Origin: Argyresthia goedartella
Taxonomy: Eukaryota; Arthropoda; Insecta; Lepidoptera; Argyresthiidae
Length of the DNA stretch: 64,000 nucleotides
Direction of reading: 5' to 3'
Assembly (NCBI GenBank): GCA_949825045.1
Contig: OX463827.1
Coordinates: forward strand, 8,144,501 to 8,208,500
Shown: in pieces, positions 11,567-22,389 of the stretch
How positions within the stretch are numbered: the first letter of the stretch is position 1
Layout of the letters: the number at the start of each line of letters is the position of its first letter
The notes under the pieces: model-generated
The model's database searches: none
What the model saw: the letters and a program-made list of their open reading frames with translations, nothing else
What the model was told of the DNA's origin: nothing
Made by a program: the position numbers and the translations under genes

Positions 11567-11735
11567 CCTGGAGCCCAATTCTGTTACGGATATCGCATGC
11601 GATGGCATATCGATTGCTCTCAAGGGCACAAAATGCCGTGTTTTACTGCCAAATACAGCATTTTGCGCCCATGGCATCAATCGATATGCTATCGCTTTGC
11701 GTTTCCCATAAGATAATTCAGCCCCTGGTTTTCTG
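11567..11735. mobile_element. Foldback (palindromic) MITE
   Basis: The left arm (from GCGATGGCATATCGATTG at about 11599) pairs with the right arm (CAATCGATATGCTATCGC ending near 11696). The inner parts also pair (GGGCACAAAATGCCGTGTTT with the reverse of AATACAGCATTTTGCGCCC). The arms extend outward less perfectly to about 11567 and 11735. The overlapping open frames are by-products of the palindrome. Confidence 0.75.
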
Positions 11736-12096
11736 TGTCCCTGGACCTTGCCTGGGAGTTAATATTATGAACCAAAATTGATTTATTTTTTTATTCACAT
11801 GCAATGTTGCATATAGTGGGTGATACCTACCCCAAGTAAATAATCAAACAATGGCACCTAATCTGAAAAGATCATTGCAGATGGCGTTAATGTAGTTGAA
11901 AGTTTTGATCCTAAGCTGGACCTAATCTGGATGTGGATATCAATTTGGACGTTGACATTTTTGACATTGCTGCAACATTTTACACTAAAGTTTTTGTGAA
12001 AAATTATTGCTCATGCGATTTATACGCTCACGAACTATGCAGGGATGAAATATATGACTCTATAGAATTTACAAGCTCTCCTGTTTAAATAAAACC
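11736..12096. other. No recognised feature
   Basis: Nothing matched between the foldback element and the family C repeat. Confidence 0.4.
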
Positions 12097-12782
12097 GGTC
12101 AAGTGCGAGTAGGACGTCGGACCCGCACTCGAAGGGTTCCATACCATTGTACACGGAAAAACGTAAAACGATAGTATTTTGTACGAGTATACCTTTTTAA
12201 ATTTATAATAAAATATTTAATACTACATTCAAGGCCTTACAATCGAAATATTGAAAAAGAGTTTTGTGTATATACATATAGTATGTAAGTATTGAACTAT
12301 GTACTCAGGTTCACGAAACTCTTTGCCCAACCGAAAGTGGATATAAATTGAGAAACTTATTTACTGAAAACAAAATGAAACATGATAAAAAGCTTAATGG
12401 TATTAATTTTCATTCAAATGAGCAATTATTAATCATATAATGGCAAATAACTTAGGTCTAAACTCAATACCTGCAATTAAAGATCTTTTCCGATAAGATC
12501 GGGAGAGTCCAGTTTTCAACGATAAACAAAGAAAACAAAATGGCTAAGAAAAGGGCAATACCAATAATTTCTTTTATGGGTAAGTACTTCTTTCAATTCT
12601 TAAAAACCGGTATGTTTCATTATTTTTTGTTACACCGGCAATAGAAATGCACCATCTGTGAAAATTTCAACTCTCTACCTATTTCGGTTGAACCGAACGA
12701 CGGACGACAGACCGACAGACGGACAGCGGAGGCTTAGTAATAGGATCCCGTTTGACACCCTTCGGCTACGGAACCCTAAAAA
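12097..12782 (+). mobile_element. Family C interspersed repeat, uninterrupted copy
   Basis: It starts ACCGGTCAAGTGCGAGTAGG and GAAGGGTTCCATACCATTG. It ends GACGGACAGCGGAGGCTTAG, then CCCGTTTGACACCCTTCGG and TACGGAACCCTAAAAA. Other copies in the window share both ends. No coding capacity. This uninterrupted copy shows where the copies at 17104-18532 and 36628-38110 were hit by other elements. Class unknown; the pattern is common in lepidopteran genomes. Confidence 0.75.
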
Positions 12783-13337
12783 TGAAGTATCGCTGCCACA
12801 GGGGACATTATTTGGAGCGGAAGCGGTTATTTTCCTCTTTCCTTCCTTCGATAACTGAGCGCGTATTTACTAAACTTGTCGACAAATAAATCAATAAAAT
12901 AAAAAATAAATATATAAAGATATTGCTCTCACTAAAAATATATATGTTACACGACATATATTCAGCTGCGAAGTGTCGTATACCCATGTCGGCAGCCCTA
13001 CCCTTTGCCTATCTCAATATAAAATCGTGAAGCACGAGAGATAAATTAAATTGGAATATGTGTGTACTTTTGGGTGGTCTTTCTTACACAGGCTGTTTCA
13101 AAAAGGTGAGGTATCGGTAAGTTGAGGTATCATTTAATTCTATTTTTATTACAAAGACGACCTCCGCAACATGTTTTGCAGCCAACCGCGTTTATTATGA
13201 AGGTTTGAAATAGAAATGCGAGTTAAAATTATACTACTTAAATTATGTGTGAACATTTCTCTCATAATTCATAAATTTCCCACACTGGTTTACAAAAGCG
13301 CCTACTTTACTACTTTACTATTACGTTTATTACTTTA
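12783..13337. other. No recognised feature
   Basis: AT-rich spacer with no repeat matched elsewhere in the window. Confidence 0.4.
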
Positions 13338-13736
13338 TCTACACACTATCATAAACCCTCTTTACTGCGTCTAAAAACCACACGTTAAAACCAGCATAAT
13401 GTAAAACTATTTGGTAAAAACTCATTTCTTATCTGAATATTTGTATATTATGACCATAATGTACCAAAATTTTAAGATGTGAAGTTGGTACTACAGAGCA
13501 AGCTAAACAACTGCAGAGCAATGATCAATGCCATAATGCCGGTCGAACATGCGGATCCTGAACACATAAAAAAGGGATTATGATATGTGAGTAGATAAAC
13601 TAGTGTATGTAACTGTACATAATTAAGCATTAAAACTCTCGAGTGATATTATTATAAAACTCGCCTTCGGCTCGTTTCATAAACCCACTCTCCAGTACTG
13701 ATGCCCTCCATTATGTAGCAGTCACATAAACTACTA
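13338..13736 (+). mobile_element. Family D composite palindromic element, copy 1
   Basis: It begins TCTACACACTATCATAAAC and ends GCAGTCACATAAACTACT. The midpoint of the first module is a 10-bp hairpin (GTATATTATG, AC, CATAATGTAC) with one G-T wobble. The second module carries GCATTAAAACTCTCGAGTG and a GCCTTCGGC hairpin, but its right arm is eroded (CTCTCCAGTACTGATGCC). Confidence 0.8.
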
Positions 13737-15027
13737 TAGTGAACGATTTTGTAGGCAAATTAAAATTTGAAATCGGATAAATGGTTCATTAAATGACTCT
13801 GACTACGGCGATAACTAACTAAAGTAGAAGTAGGATTGAAGTAGAGGTAAAGAGAAGATATTGGCAGATAGGAGGAGATTTTTTAACTCCTAAAAGGGCT
13901 TTGAAAAAGAATATCCCCTCCGACCAACAGATTTCAAACGTATCTCAGTTAATAATCTTGACTATCTGATGATCTTGTATTATGAAGCCCTCTGCTATGG
14001 CATTTTCAAGCAAAAGATCTTTTTCGGTTTCGTTCGTCGCTGTGCAATAAAGCGCTGATTGACATAGATATAGACATACGTTTATTCACAACAAAATGAC
14101 AGAAAAGTGATACGAAGTTGTGGAAGAAAACACGTATAGTTAATAAAAGATATATTGATGTTTTAGCCGTCCCGTGGGGTTTTTTCTAAACCCCATCTAC
14201 ATATATTTTTGGATTAAAAATGGTTATTAGTTATGGGACGTCATAATATTATTGAAACCAGTGCCACGACTTTTGGTGTTGAGCACAGTGTCTATACAAT
14301 AATTTGCGTGCCCCTTTGCCAAAGCCTTTCTGTAATACCCTGTTGAGTCCGCATTGTTGCCTTTATAATTGCCTCGGTTATGCCCCGTTTTATCCCGGGT
14401 CACAAAAAGGGATCGATGTTTATCGAAGTGACAAGGGAATTGTCAGGTCAGGTAACGGCGCATTTTGTATGTTTGGTAAAACTATTTTTGGAATGTGGTT
14501 CGATAAGGGTTAATCTAAAGGGCATGTGGCGAACACTCGGGATTCTGTATCTAACAAAACTTATAGAGGGAACAGACAAAGAGGTTATACATAATGCAGT
14601 GTGGAATGTCAAAGTTACTAAACTTGGTACAGTTGTACCCAGGTTTAAGTGCTGCTGGCTAAATTTGGCCACAGCTGTGCCTCTGTCACCCAAGATGGGA
14701 CAAATCATTTTCTGGAACATGACAAAAAAGTGGTAACATAATTATCCTAACTGAATTTTAAGTAATAATTCCATCTTTGGATAAGAATTCCGCGAATGAA
14801 AAAATAATGAGCTAGCCATTATCGAGCTAGCCACCCCCTTTCATGCCAAAATATCTACCTAATAGCACAGATAAGAACTTAGCAAAAACTTTTAGGATGT
14901 CGAAATAACTAACAGCGGAAGGTCGATGGCATAATAGCTTTTCGAAATTCCCGGGCGAGTTATCGTATCGAAAACGTTGCTATCGCAGTTCACACGCGAT
15001 CAACTCAGGTATGAATTATAAATGTTA
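13737..15027. other. Mostly unassigned; unassigned ORF at 14380-14736
   Basis: Near 14040-14130 there is a possible retroelement tail (ATAGACATACGTTTATTCAC). A plus-strand frame at 14380-14736 (118 codons, about half of it from FLECGSIRVNLKGMWRTLGI onward) has no motif I know. Its 3' end reads CAGCTGTGCCTCTGTCACCC, like the tail of family S SINEs, so I doubt it is a gene. Confidence 0.35.
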
Positions 15028-15135
15028 GTTTTTAGGGTTCCGCACCTGATAGGTCCCCGCGTGTCCGTCCGTCTGTCCGTCGTCTGTCACACAGCCGAAC
15101 GGTTGAAGCTATAGTCTTCATTTTTTTCATACAAG
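15028..15135 (-). mobile_element. Family C repeat end fragment
   Basis: Begins TAGGGTTCCGCACCTGATAG, with GTCCGTCCGTCTGTCCGTC, the reverse complement of the family C 3' end (GGACGGAC series then GGAACCCTAA). Confidence 0.65.
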
Positions 15136-15154
15136 CAGTCAAGCAATATTCTTA

Positions 15155-15596
15155 AAGGTTTAACCTCTCCAAAACCGAGGGTAGTTGGAACGGGTCGCGA
15201 TTTTGAAGCTTATAATAATAATAATAATATTTATTTATTTCAGATATACATCCATAATTAAACACGGTAAAATGAAAAATAAATTGAAATAATGACACAA
15301 AACAAAAAATAAATTAATTGGTAACACAGAAAACAAGATCTATGTATGTAAGTTAAGTCCACACACTCATTCGTCATTCTGTCATAATTATGTCTATTAC
15401 ACATCCATCACACAACACATTCACTTACTTCTTATGGTGCCATGGTTATAAAATTTAAAACCTATAACGGAAAAGTGGCTTTATCTAACGCCACTTTTCC
15501 GTAATGAGTTTTAAACTTTATTTCCATGACATAAGGTTCAAAATGTCGACCCGTCCTCACTACCCTCGGTTTTTGAGAGGTTAAAGGGGTACGCGC
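15155..15596. mobile_element. Long foldback element, interrupted by a LINE tail
   Basis: The left arm AACCTCTCCAAAACCGAGGG and CGGGTCGCGATTTTGAA matches, reversed, the right arm near 15537-15588. The apex is a near-perfect ACGGAAAAGTGGC / GCCACTTTTCCGT hairpin at about 15468-15502. Removing the insert at 15214-15430 restores pairing along the whole arm. A related half-element occurs at about 51480-51562. Confidence 0.75.
15214..15430 (-). mobile_element. LINE 3'-tail insertion in the foldback element
   Basis: On the minus strand it ends CTGAAATAAATAAAT with an (ATT)n run. It resembles the 3' tail of the LINE at 42697-43865 (TATCTGAAATAAATTGATAA). A 5-bp CTTAT occurs on both sides (15209-15213 and 15431-15435), a possible target-site duplication. 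Confidence 0.65.
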
Positions 15597-16044
15597 TTTG
15601 CATATTTAGGGTTCTATAACAAATGCAGAATTGAAGCCTAATAATGAGGGAATTTGGAAGAAAAAATCCGATTTATTGGTATTTGTTATCAAAATATTCG
15701 TAATAATAAAAATTATCACAAATTTTAAGGTCATAGGTCAATGGGAAGTTAAATATTTCTTCGGTACAAAATTTTGTAAAAAAAAGCATGCCTTTGGTGG
15801 CTTTTAATTCCTTGGTTTTCCAATATGGTATAAACACAATAAAATATTTATCTTCTCAACTAGCTCTGATTAATGATACCCCGATGAGGTGGGTATATTT
15901 TTTGCGCCCCCTTTAGCTTTATGGGAGCCCCCCTTAAGTTAAGATTCAAATGTTTTTTTTTGTTGTTTTAAAAAAACGGCAGTAACAAGTGGGTTGAGTT
16001 GCGACTGAAAATAATAACTCCCTAAATGATAACTATATGTTTTC
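15597..16044. other. Family C-like debris
   Basis: Contains TATGGGAGCCCCCCTTAAG near 15922, shared with the family C copy at 35.6 kb (TATGGGAGCCCCCTTAAAT). No ORF. Confidence 0.4.
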
Positions 16045-16540
16045 ATCTACACACGTATCATAAAGCCTCTTTACTGCGTTCAAAAACCGCACGTTACGAT
16101 CAGCATTATGTTAAACTACTTGGTAAAAACTCGTTTCGTACCTGGAAAACTACACATAATGGTCATTATGTGTAGTTTTTCTAAATTTAATCACATTCAA
16201 ATTTCGAACGCCGACGCCCACCCGCATGCCGTCCCTAGTTTGTCTGTGAAGTTGGTACTGACATTCAAATTTCGAACGCCGACGCCCGTCTGCGTGAAGT
16301 TGGTACTAAAGAACAAGCTAAATAATTGCAGAACCACAATGCCGGTCAAACATGCGGTTCCTGAACACATCAAAGAGAGCTTATGATATGTGTGTAGATA
16401 AACTAGTGTATGTAACTGTACATAATTAGGCATTAAAACTCTCGAGTGATATTATTATGAAACTCGCCTTCGGCTCGTTTCATAAACCCACTCTCGAGTT
16501 TTAATGCCCTCCATTATGCAGCAGTCACATAAACTACTAT
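16045..16540 (+). mobile_element. Family D composite palindromic element, copy 2 (best preserved)
   Basis: Module 1 (16046-16399) has terminal inverted repeats of about 65 bp at roughly three-quarters identity: TCTACACACGTATCATAAAG on the left and, reversed, TCTACACACATATCATAAGC on the right, each continuing to a shared GTTCA-AACCGCA-GTT. Its centre is a perfect 16-bp stem (AAAACTACACATAATG, GT, CATTATGTGTAGTTTT). Module 2 (16400-16540) is a second inverted repeat with arms carrying GGCATTAAAACTC and an apex hairpin GAAAC-TC-GCC-TTC-GGC-TC-GTTTC. No transposase. Overlapping open frames recur in all copies but follow from shared sequence, not from coding. Confidence 0.85.
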
Positions 16541-17103
16541 TATAACCATCGAACTTAAAGCTACAAGGACTTCGACGAAGCTTACTAGATTATTAATTGG
16601 AATGATTTAATTTAAAGTGAGAGTTATATTAAAGAAACCTTTCTATTGATTTTAAACTTCTGCAGGTCTTATAAATGTATTGAATGTTGTTGTGTTGACT
16701 TTTTGAAACTTTCTTGTAAGGAATTGAAATAATAAAACTTTATTTTTCTGTTACTACTGGTAACTAATTTAAATAATTTAGAGTTTAAAAGAAAGAAGTG
16801 TGGAAATTTTGAAGGGGTTGTAACGAACATCGTTCTGAACAACAGTCACTATGAATCCTGTTTGATCGGAGCAACTTTAGCTTTCACCATTCCAGTCTTG
16901 AGGTTTTTTTCACTACCCTCCATTCTGACAAGGTTCATAATTACAAGTTCATATTTTGACCACTTCCATTTTAGACCAATTTCCAATTCGGGCACTTCAA
17001 ATGTGTTGAACTTAATTATTGGGTTTCAGAATAAACATTCTTGTGGCTAAAACGGACTATGGTATTCATTCAATATTTCAGTAAGAAATAGAACTAGCTA
17101 CGC
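16541..17103. other. No recognised feature
   Basis: AT-rich spacer. The frame at 16862-17050 has no motif. Confidence 0.4.
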
Positions 17104-17643
17104 CATGTTAAGGGTTCCGTACCCGAAGGGTGCCAAACGGGACCCTATAACAAAGCCTCCGCCTATCCGTCTGTCCGTCTGTCCGTCTGTCCCCGGACTC
17201 TACCGGATCAACCGAAATAGGTAGATAGCTGAAATTTTCACAGATTTATTTCTATTGCCGCTATGAACACAAATAATAAAACATGTGGGTTTTTAAGAAT
17301 TAAAAGTCGTACCCACATAAGAGATTATTTGTATGGCAATTTTGTTTTATTTGTTTATCGGTGAACTGAACTGGACTCTCCCGATATTAACGGAAAAGAT
17401 CATTAAATGCGGGTATTGAGTTTCGTGCTTAGTTATTAGTCATTATAAGATTAATAATTGCTCATTCGAATTATAGTAAATAATATTAAGTTTTTTATCA
17501 TATTTTTATCCTCAATTTCTATCCACTTCCGGTTTCCATGAGCTAAGAGTTTCATTAAACTGACTATGATAACATAGTTAAATTTTACATACTACATATT
17601 ACACAAAACTCTTTTTCAATGTTTCGATGTACGGCGATATTTT

Positions 17644-17902
17644 GACGACCCGAATGGCCGAGTCGGCAGTAACGCTGCCTACGAAGCCAGGGGTCCCGGG
17701 TTCGAGTCCCGGTGGGGGCAAATATTTGTTTGATTAGAACGGATGTTTGTACCATAGTCATGGTTGTTTATCTATCTAAGTATAATATTTATCTATATAA
17801 TTATGTGTATCGTTGTCTAGTACTCAAGATACAGGGAATCCTAGTTTGGGGCTAGATCAATGTGTGTAAATAGTGTCCAAGGTATTATTATTATTATTAT
17901 TA
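17644..17902 (+). mobile_element. SINE A, tRNA-derived, full-length copy
   Basis: The tRNA-like head reads GACGACCCGAATGGCCGAGT with a B box GGGTTCGAGTCCCGG. The body reads CAAATATTTGTTTGAT through AAGATACAGGGAATCCTAG to GTGTGTAAATAGTGTC. The tail is (ATT)n. Copies with the same body occur at 30366, 34415 (minus) and 44285. It cannot be a functional tRNA gene because the acceptor stem does not pair. Confidence 0.85.
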
Positions 17903-17956
17903 CGGCCTTGAATGTAGACCTACCTAGTATTCAATATTTTATTATTAGGCATTTAA

Positions 17957-18424
17957 TAGTAGTTTATGTGACTGCTGCATAATGGAGGGCATTAAAACTC
18001 GAGAGTGGGTTTATAATAATATCACTCGAGAGTTTTAATGCCTAATTATGTACAGTTACATACACTAGTTTATCTACACACATATCATAAGCTCTCTGAT
18101 GTGTTCAGGAACCGCATGTTTGACCGGCATTGTGGTTCTGCAATTGTTTAGCTTGTTCTTTAGTACCAACTTCACGCAGAGGGGCGTCGGCGTTCGAAAT
18201 TTGAATGTCAGTACCAACTTCACAGACAAACTAGGGACGGCACGCGGGTGGGCGTCGGCGTTCGAAATTTGAATGTCATAATATGTAGAAAAACTACAGA
18301 TAATGACCATTATGTGTAGTTTTCCGAAACGAAACGAGTTTTTACCAAGTAGTTTAACATAATGCTGATCGTAACGTGCGGTTTTTGAACGCAGTAAAGA
18401 GGGTTTATGATACGTGTGTAGATA
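17957..18424 (-). mobile_element. Family D composite palindromic element, copy 3
   Basis: It begins TAGTTTATGTGACTGCTGC and ends TATGATACGTGTGTAGATA. The central stem is AAAACTACAGATAATG with CATTATGTGTAGTTTT (one mismatch), nearly identical to copy 2. The apex GCCTTCGGC hairpin of module 2 is deleted here (GTGGGTTTATAATAATATCAC). Confidence 0.85.
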
Positions 18425-18532
18425 AAAGGTATATAAGTAACATAATTTCTGTTTTTACGTCTACAATTGTAGAACCCTTGGTGTGCGGTTCCGACGTCCT
18501 ACCCTCAATTGACCGGATTTTACTATACAGGA

Positions 18533-19035
18533 TGATCAATCCAAATGGGTCAGGTCAGGTCAGGGTAGGAATAAGTCAGAAACTATGAGAGATAGCGACA
18601 TCTGTTCTTAGGAACCATTTCTTTGATTTTAGATTTAATAATGGCATTTGTTTATATCTCTCATTCATAACCGGAAATCTAACCTGGTCGAAATCTCTGT
18701 AAATTCTGCAAGTTTTTTTGTTGTTATTATTCATGATGCGAATCATATCACAAGGAACACATTTTTAATATTGTTTAAGTAATTAAAAGAAAAGCTCAAC
18801 AATAAGATAATAATGTTATTTTAGTAAATGTAATTGATTGATGTGACGACATATTGCAAATTATTGAAATTGTGGGCATTTCAGACTAATGATTACTCAC
18901 GATTTCATAGCAAAATTTGGTCCTTATTCTTTCAGGATCAAAGATATACTACACGCGATTACATAAAGAATATTGAGCAGGTTCGATTCCCGGTTATGTA
19001 TGAGAGTTTATAAAAGTTTGAGTGTCATTATTATT
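18533..19035. other. No recognised feature
   Basis: A short GGTCAGGTCAGGTCAGGG repeat at about 18549; otherwise no match. Confidence 0.4.
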
Positions 19036-19325
19036 AAATCAAAAATCGACGCCATGGTTCCACATAAACTACGATTTTATATCGCCAGGGGTGTTAAAAC
19101 ACGTAGCTTATATGGGGACCGCTTTAATTTTTTAAGTCTCTTTAAGTTCATATTTTGTGAAAGTTCAACTATCTACCTATTGCGGCTCATGAGATTCAGC
19201 CCGCTGACGGACGGCCGGACAGACTGACGGACGGACATATAGACAGAAGAACAGACGGACAGAAGGACAGCGGAGGCTTAGTAATAAGTTCCCGTTCGGC
19301 ATCCTTCGGGTAAGGATCCCTAATA
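19036..19325 (+). mobile_element. Family C repeat, 3' part
   Basis: Contains GTGAAAGTTCAACTATCTAC, then GACGGACGG runs, GACAGCGGAGGCTTAGTAAT and CATCCTTCGGGTAAGGATCC, the 3' half of family C. The minus-strand frame across it is a translation of the GGAC repeats. Confidence 0.7.
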
Positions 19326-19501
19326 AAAGCGGCCATTGAACTCTGTGGCCATTGAACTCTCTGTCTGTGGCTTGTTACGTTTTTGTGTGGCAATTATATC
19401 TGGATTGTGCCATCAGTCTAGTCGCCATTCTGTAATCAAACTGGTTGCGAGGTCAAAAGAAGATTGTTCTGGAATTAATAGCCGAATTACTATTTTTATT
19501 T

Positions 19502-19752
19502 GGGAAATAATAAACTGCACATCAAAAATACTGATTTGCACAGCAAATATCAGGGCAAAATGCTGCGGTAGCTAAGAAGGATAAAGGGGGCTTCCTTTAT
19601 CATTCGTGTTAGGTTGAACATCCAAGAATAACAAAAAAAACTTAAAACATAAACTTGAGTAGACTTAGAATATTTAAAACATAAAAAGTGTTTTTGCTGC
19701 TCCTTTTTTGCTGTACAAATCAGTATTTTTGATGTGCGATTAAATACTAGCC
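19502..19752. mobile_element. MITE, type-1 ends with shared GC-rich core
   Basis: The left end carries AACTGCACATCAAAAATACT and GATTTGCACAGCAAA. The right end, reversed, carries GGCTAGTATTTAATCGCAC, ATCAAAAATACTGATTTG and ACAGCAAA. The core reads TATCAGGGCAAAATGCTGCG, AAGGGGGCTTCC and GTGTTAGGTTGAACAT. A second copy is at 22994-23222. Confidence 0.8.
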
Positions 19753-20340
19753 TCTTTATTTTAGATAGCTGCAGCCATTGCTAAAGTTAAGCAGTGAGTT
19801 AGACACATCTGTAGGATTACATGATGATCCTACAGCCACGTTCAGCTAAGTATCAGGAGTTTAGGGATTAGCCCAATATACGGAAAGTTTCAGCTTACAT
19901 TCATATCTACAAAAGATTTTTTAAGGATCGTTTGGTATCGTGTGGCTACGCGTTTACAGTCTCGAAAGTGAGTTCACGACTTTTGGTGGCCCAAAAACTT
20001 TGGAATTTTCGGACTTATTCCAGCTTTTCTCTCATAACTCGAAAACCATTAAAATAATAATTCAGCTTTTCCTACAATAATTAACTTTATTCAATTTTGT
20101 ATAAATATGATCAATGCTTTAAGAGCACAATCAGCGGTTCACACAATCACAATCAAAACGAATTTTCAGTAGAGAAATCAGTCCATTGTGTTCGCCACAT
20201 CTGCATAGTGACTGGCACGACAGGATACTACATCCCTACTGCATGTTCCTGAACACAGTCCAGGTCCAAAAGTGTTTCGGGCAATACCCGTTCCAGGCTT
20301 TGAATAACATTTTTTTTCTGCTTAGGACTTTATTCATATT
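19753..20340. other. No recognised feature
   Basis: No repeat matched. A short TTCATATTCATATTCATATTC run lies at about 20333-20353. Confidence 0.4.
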
Positions 20341-20504
20341 CATATTCATATTCACCAAGTAAAAAAATTATAGAAACCGACTTCAACTTCAAGCACTATT
20401 TCTTCCCCCCGGTCGGGATTCGCATGAAGTCTATGTACAAGAAAAGTCTCCATCTAAACTATTGCTACACGGAACCACACATCAAAACGTCATCTCTGTA
20501 TATA

Positions 20505-20812
20505 TTTCTTGATAGCCGCACCAATAACCTTGTAAAAAACATTTTGCTATATAAAATCCAAACTATTCACTCCACACCGTTCCTACCATTGTACGGTGGT
20601 ACGGAACCCTTCGTACGCGAGTTAGACTCGCACATGACGTTTTTTTATTTGTTGCTCGGCAACAGAAATACACATTGTGGGAAAATTTTAACTCTCTGCC
20701 TTTCACGGATCATGAGATACAGCCTGCTGACCGACGGACGGACAGACAGAGGAACAGTGGAGGCTTAGTAATAGGGTCCCGTTTGGCACCCTTCAGGTAC
20801 GGAACCCTAAAA
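20505..20812. mobile_element. Family C repeat with head and tail in opposite orientation
   Basis: 20505-20643 is the head on the minus strand (its reverse reads TGTGCGAGTCTAACTCGCG then GAAGGGTTCCGTACCACCG). From about 20645 the tail reads on the plus strand (CAACAGAAATACACATTGTG, GGACGGACAGACAGAGG, GGCACCCTTCAGGTACGGAA). The plus-strand frame 20424-20768 is not a gene. Confidence 0.7.
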
Positions 20813-21012
20813 AATTCATGTCTTGACAACCGAACTATGTCTATACCCCGAGGCTTAAAATGCTTAGGGTACATTATTTAAAATAATTTGGTAAGTAATC
20901 GCTAGTTTAGTCTCCATGGCTTCACGCCCACTGCTGCAGGATAAGCGGTGAATCTGGTGCTGTGCAGACCATGTTCCTACCAATGAATGAGATAAGAAAT
21001 TTTATATTATGT

Positions 21013-21092
21013 ACTTTCCACACCATCCCTACCATTGTACGGTGGTTCGAACCCTTCGTGCGCGAGGTAGACTCGCTTGACCGTTGTTTTGT
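21013..21092 (-). mobile_element. Family C repeat head fragment
   Basis: TACCATTGTACGGTGGTTCG, GAACCCTTCGTGCGCGAGG and GACTCGCTTGACCGTT are the reverse of the family C head. Confidence 0.7.
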
Positions 21093-21540
21093 GTTTTTTT
21101 TTAAATCTATGTATCCTTTTTTTACATGCTATGCAGTCTGCTCTGGTATGCATTCGTGTTAGAAGATGTTGACTTTACCTAAGGCTCAGGAGTTTCAGGC
21201 TTCGGCAGCGCAAACATTTGTAAACACCGATAGTTTGTGGCGGTTTGTTGGTACCATAACCACTACCAATTCAGTTGAAACTGAGTGCAAAAAGCAGCGT
21301 GTTGTTAGCAAGAAAAGCATATATTCTGCTTAGAATGCATACTTATTATAAAGAAACACAAATTAGCTTTGCGTCGGTTAGTTATTCGCAAAACAGTCCT
21401 CAATATGTGATTGAAATTAGCTTTATAGAGGACAAACATGAAATGATAAAGGAAATGTTTATGAGTTTTTGTAAAAAATATTAATATTTTTTTAATGAAA
21501 ATAAATATTTATATTTTTCTATTTATTATGTGCATTTGAC
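21093..21540. other. No recognised feature
   Basis: The plus-strand frame at 21275-21484 (69 codons) has no familiar motif. Confidence 0.4.
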
Positions 21541-22040
21541 TAGAAAATAGCAGATTGGGTTGGAACCAAATTTAATAAACAACTGATAATTAATTAAAAT
21601 AATACTACATTCTACTACTACTACTACTAGTTTTAGAGCGTAAAACATACTAAAAAAAAGTTTAAAATTGAAGATTTATTCATGCCAAAGCTACATTAAC
21701 TAGCTTTGTCCAACAAAAAAGCATATTGGGTTGAAACCAAATTTAATAAACAGCCGACAATAATTTAAAATAATACTACATTTTACCTAAAAATGCGAGT
21801 GGCAGAGCGTAAAAAATGCTTCAAAAAACTTAAGTGACCGATATCTGTGTTTTTTTTTAATACTATAGCTGCTTTAGTTTACATTAACTAGCATTTGCCA
21901 ATAAAATAGCAGATTGGGTTGAAACCAAATTTAATGAACAACCGACAATTATTTTAAATAATACTATATTCTACGTAAAAATACCGTAATACAGCGTAAA
22001 AAATACTGCAAAAATGTTTAGTAACCAATATCTGTAAATT
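21541..22040 (+). repeat. Three decayed tandem units of about 170-190 bp
   Basis: GCAGATTGGGTTGGAACCAA at 21550, GCATATTGGGTTGAAACCAA at 21721 and GCAGATTGGGTTGAAACCAA at 21909 start three units. Each continues TTTAAT(A/G)AACA, ATAATACTA and GCGTAAAA. The spacing is 171 and 188 bp. Confidence 0.85.
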
Positions 22041-22389
22041 CATTTATGCTGTGACTGCCATCCCCTATTCCATATTCAATGAAGCCATGTTCTGATGATG
22101 GTGATGATGTTCTCCGACCTGGTTCGGTCACGGCGACTGTTCCGGCTGATGAAGGCGTCGTTCGTTTGCCCTCTTATGGCTCACGAAGCTTATTTTACTG
22201 GAATAAGTATAGCTACAAGTCTGCACTCCATTATTAACATCATAACACTTACTCAAAATTACTTCAATTTCTGAAGATTGGCTATTGGAATTAAAGCGAA
22301 AAATATCCTGTACAGTTTGCATGGCATGCATTCCTCTTGCATGTTTACATGATTATTTGACTCGTTGGCCTAAGCTATGGTGAATACAA
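22041..22389. other. Mostly unassigned; TGATGATGG run
   Basis: TGATGATGGTGATGATG at 22093-22109 followed by GTTCTCCGACCTGGTTCGG may be the edge of an RTE-like element, but I cannot confirm it. Confidence 0.35.

Larger units (their letters stand above)
17104..18532 (-). mobile_element. Family C repeat split by SINE A and by family D
   Basis: Three separated pieces align in order with the uninterrupted copy at 12097. The 3' end is at 17104 (AGGGTTCCGTACCCGAAGGG), the middle resumes at 17903 (CCTTGAATGTAGACC), and the head lies at about 18465-18530 (TAGAACCCTTGGTGTGCGG, TTGACCGGATTTTAC). The gaps are SINE A (17644-17902) and element D (17957-18424). TACGG flanks the SINE on both sides, a plausible target-site duplication. 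Confidence 0.75.

Noticed and set aside
11420..11781. Overlapping ORFs on both strands
   Set aside because: By-products of a palindromic element; both strands stay open because the arms mirror each other.
14380..14736. 118-codon host gene
   Set aside because: No motif, no splice or promoter context, and its end resembles a SINE S tail. A frame this long can occur by chance in 64 kb.
16108..16433. Small conserved genes repeated in five places
   Set aside because: Similar predicted peptides (for example CSGTACLTGIV) recur only because family D DNA recurs; frames are read on both strands and differ in length.
17644..17720. tRNA gene
   Set aside because: A and B box-like motifs are present, but the acceptor stem does not pair, the head continues into a repeated body, and several copies exist. 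It is a SINE head. The same applies at 6715, 30366, 34600, 57040 and 57440.
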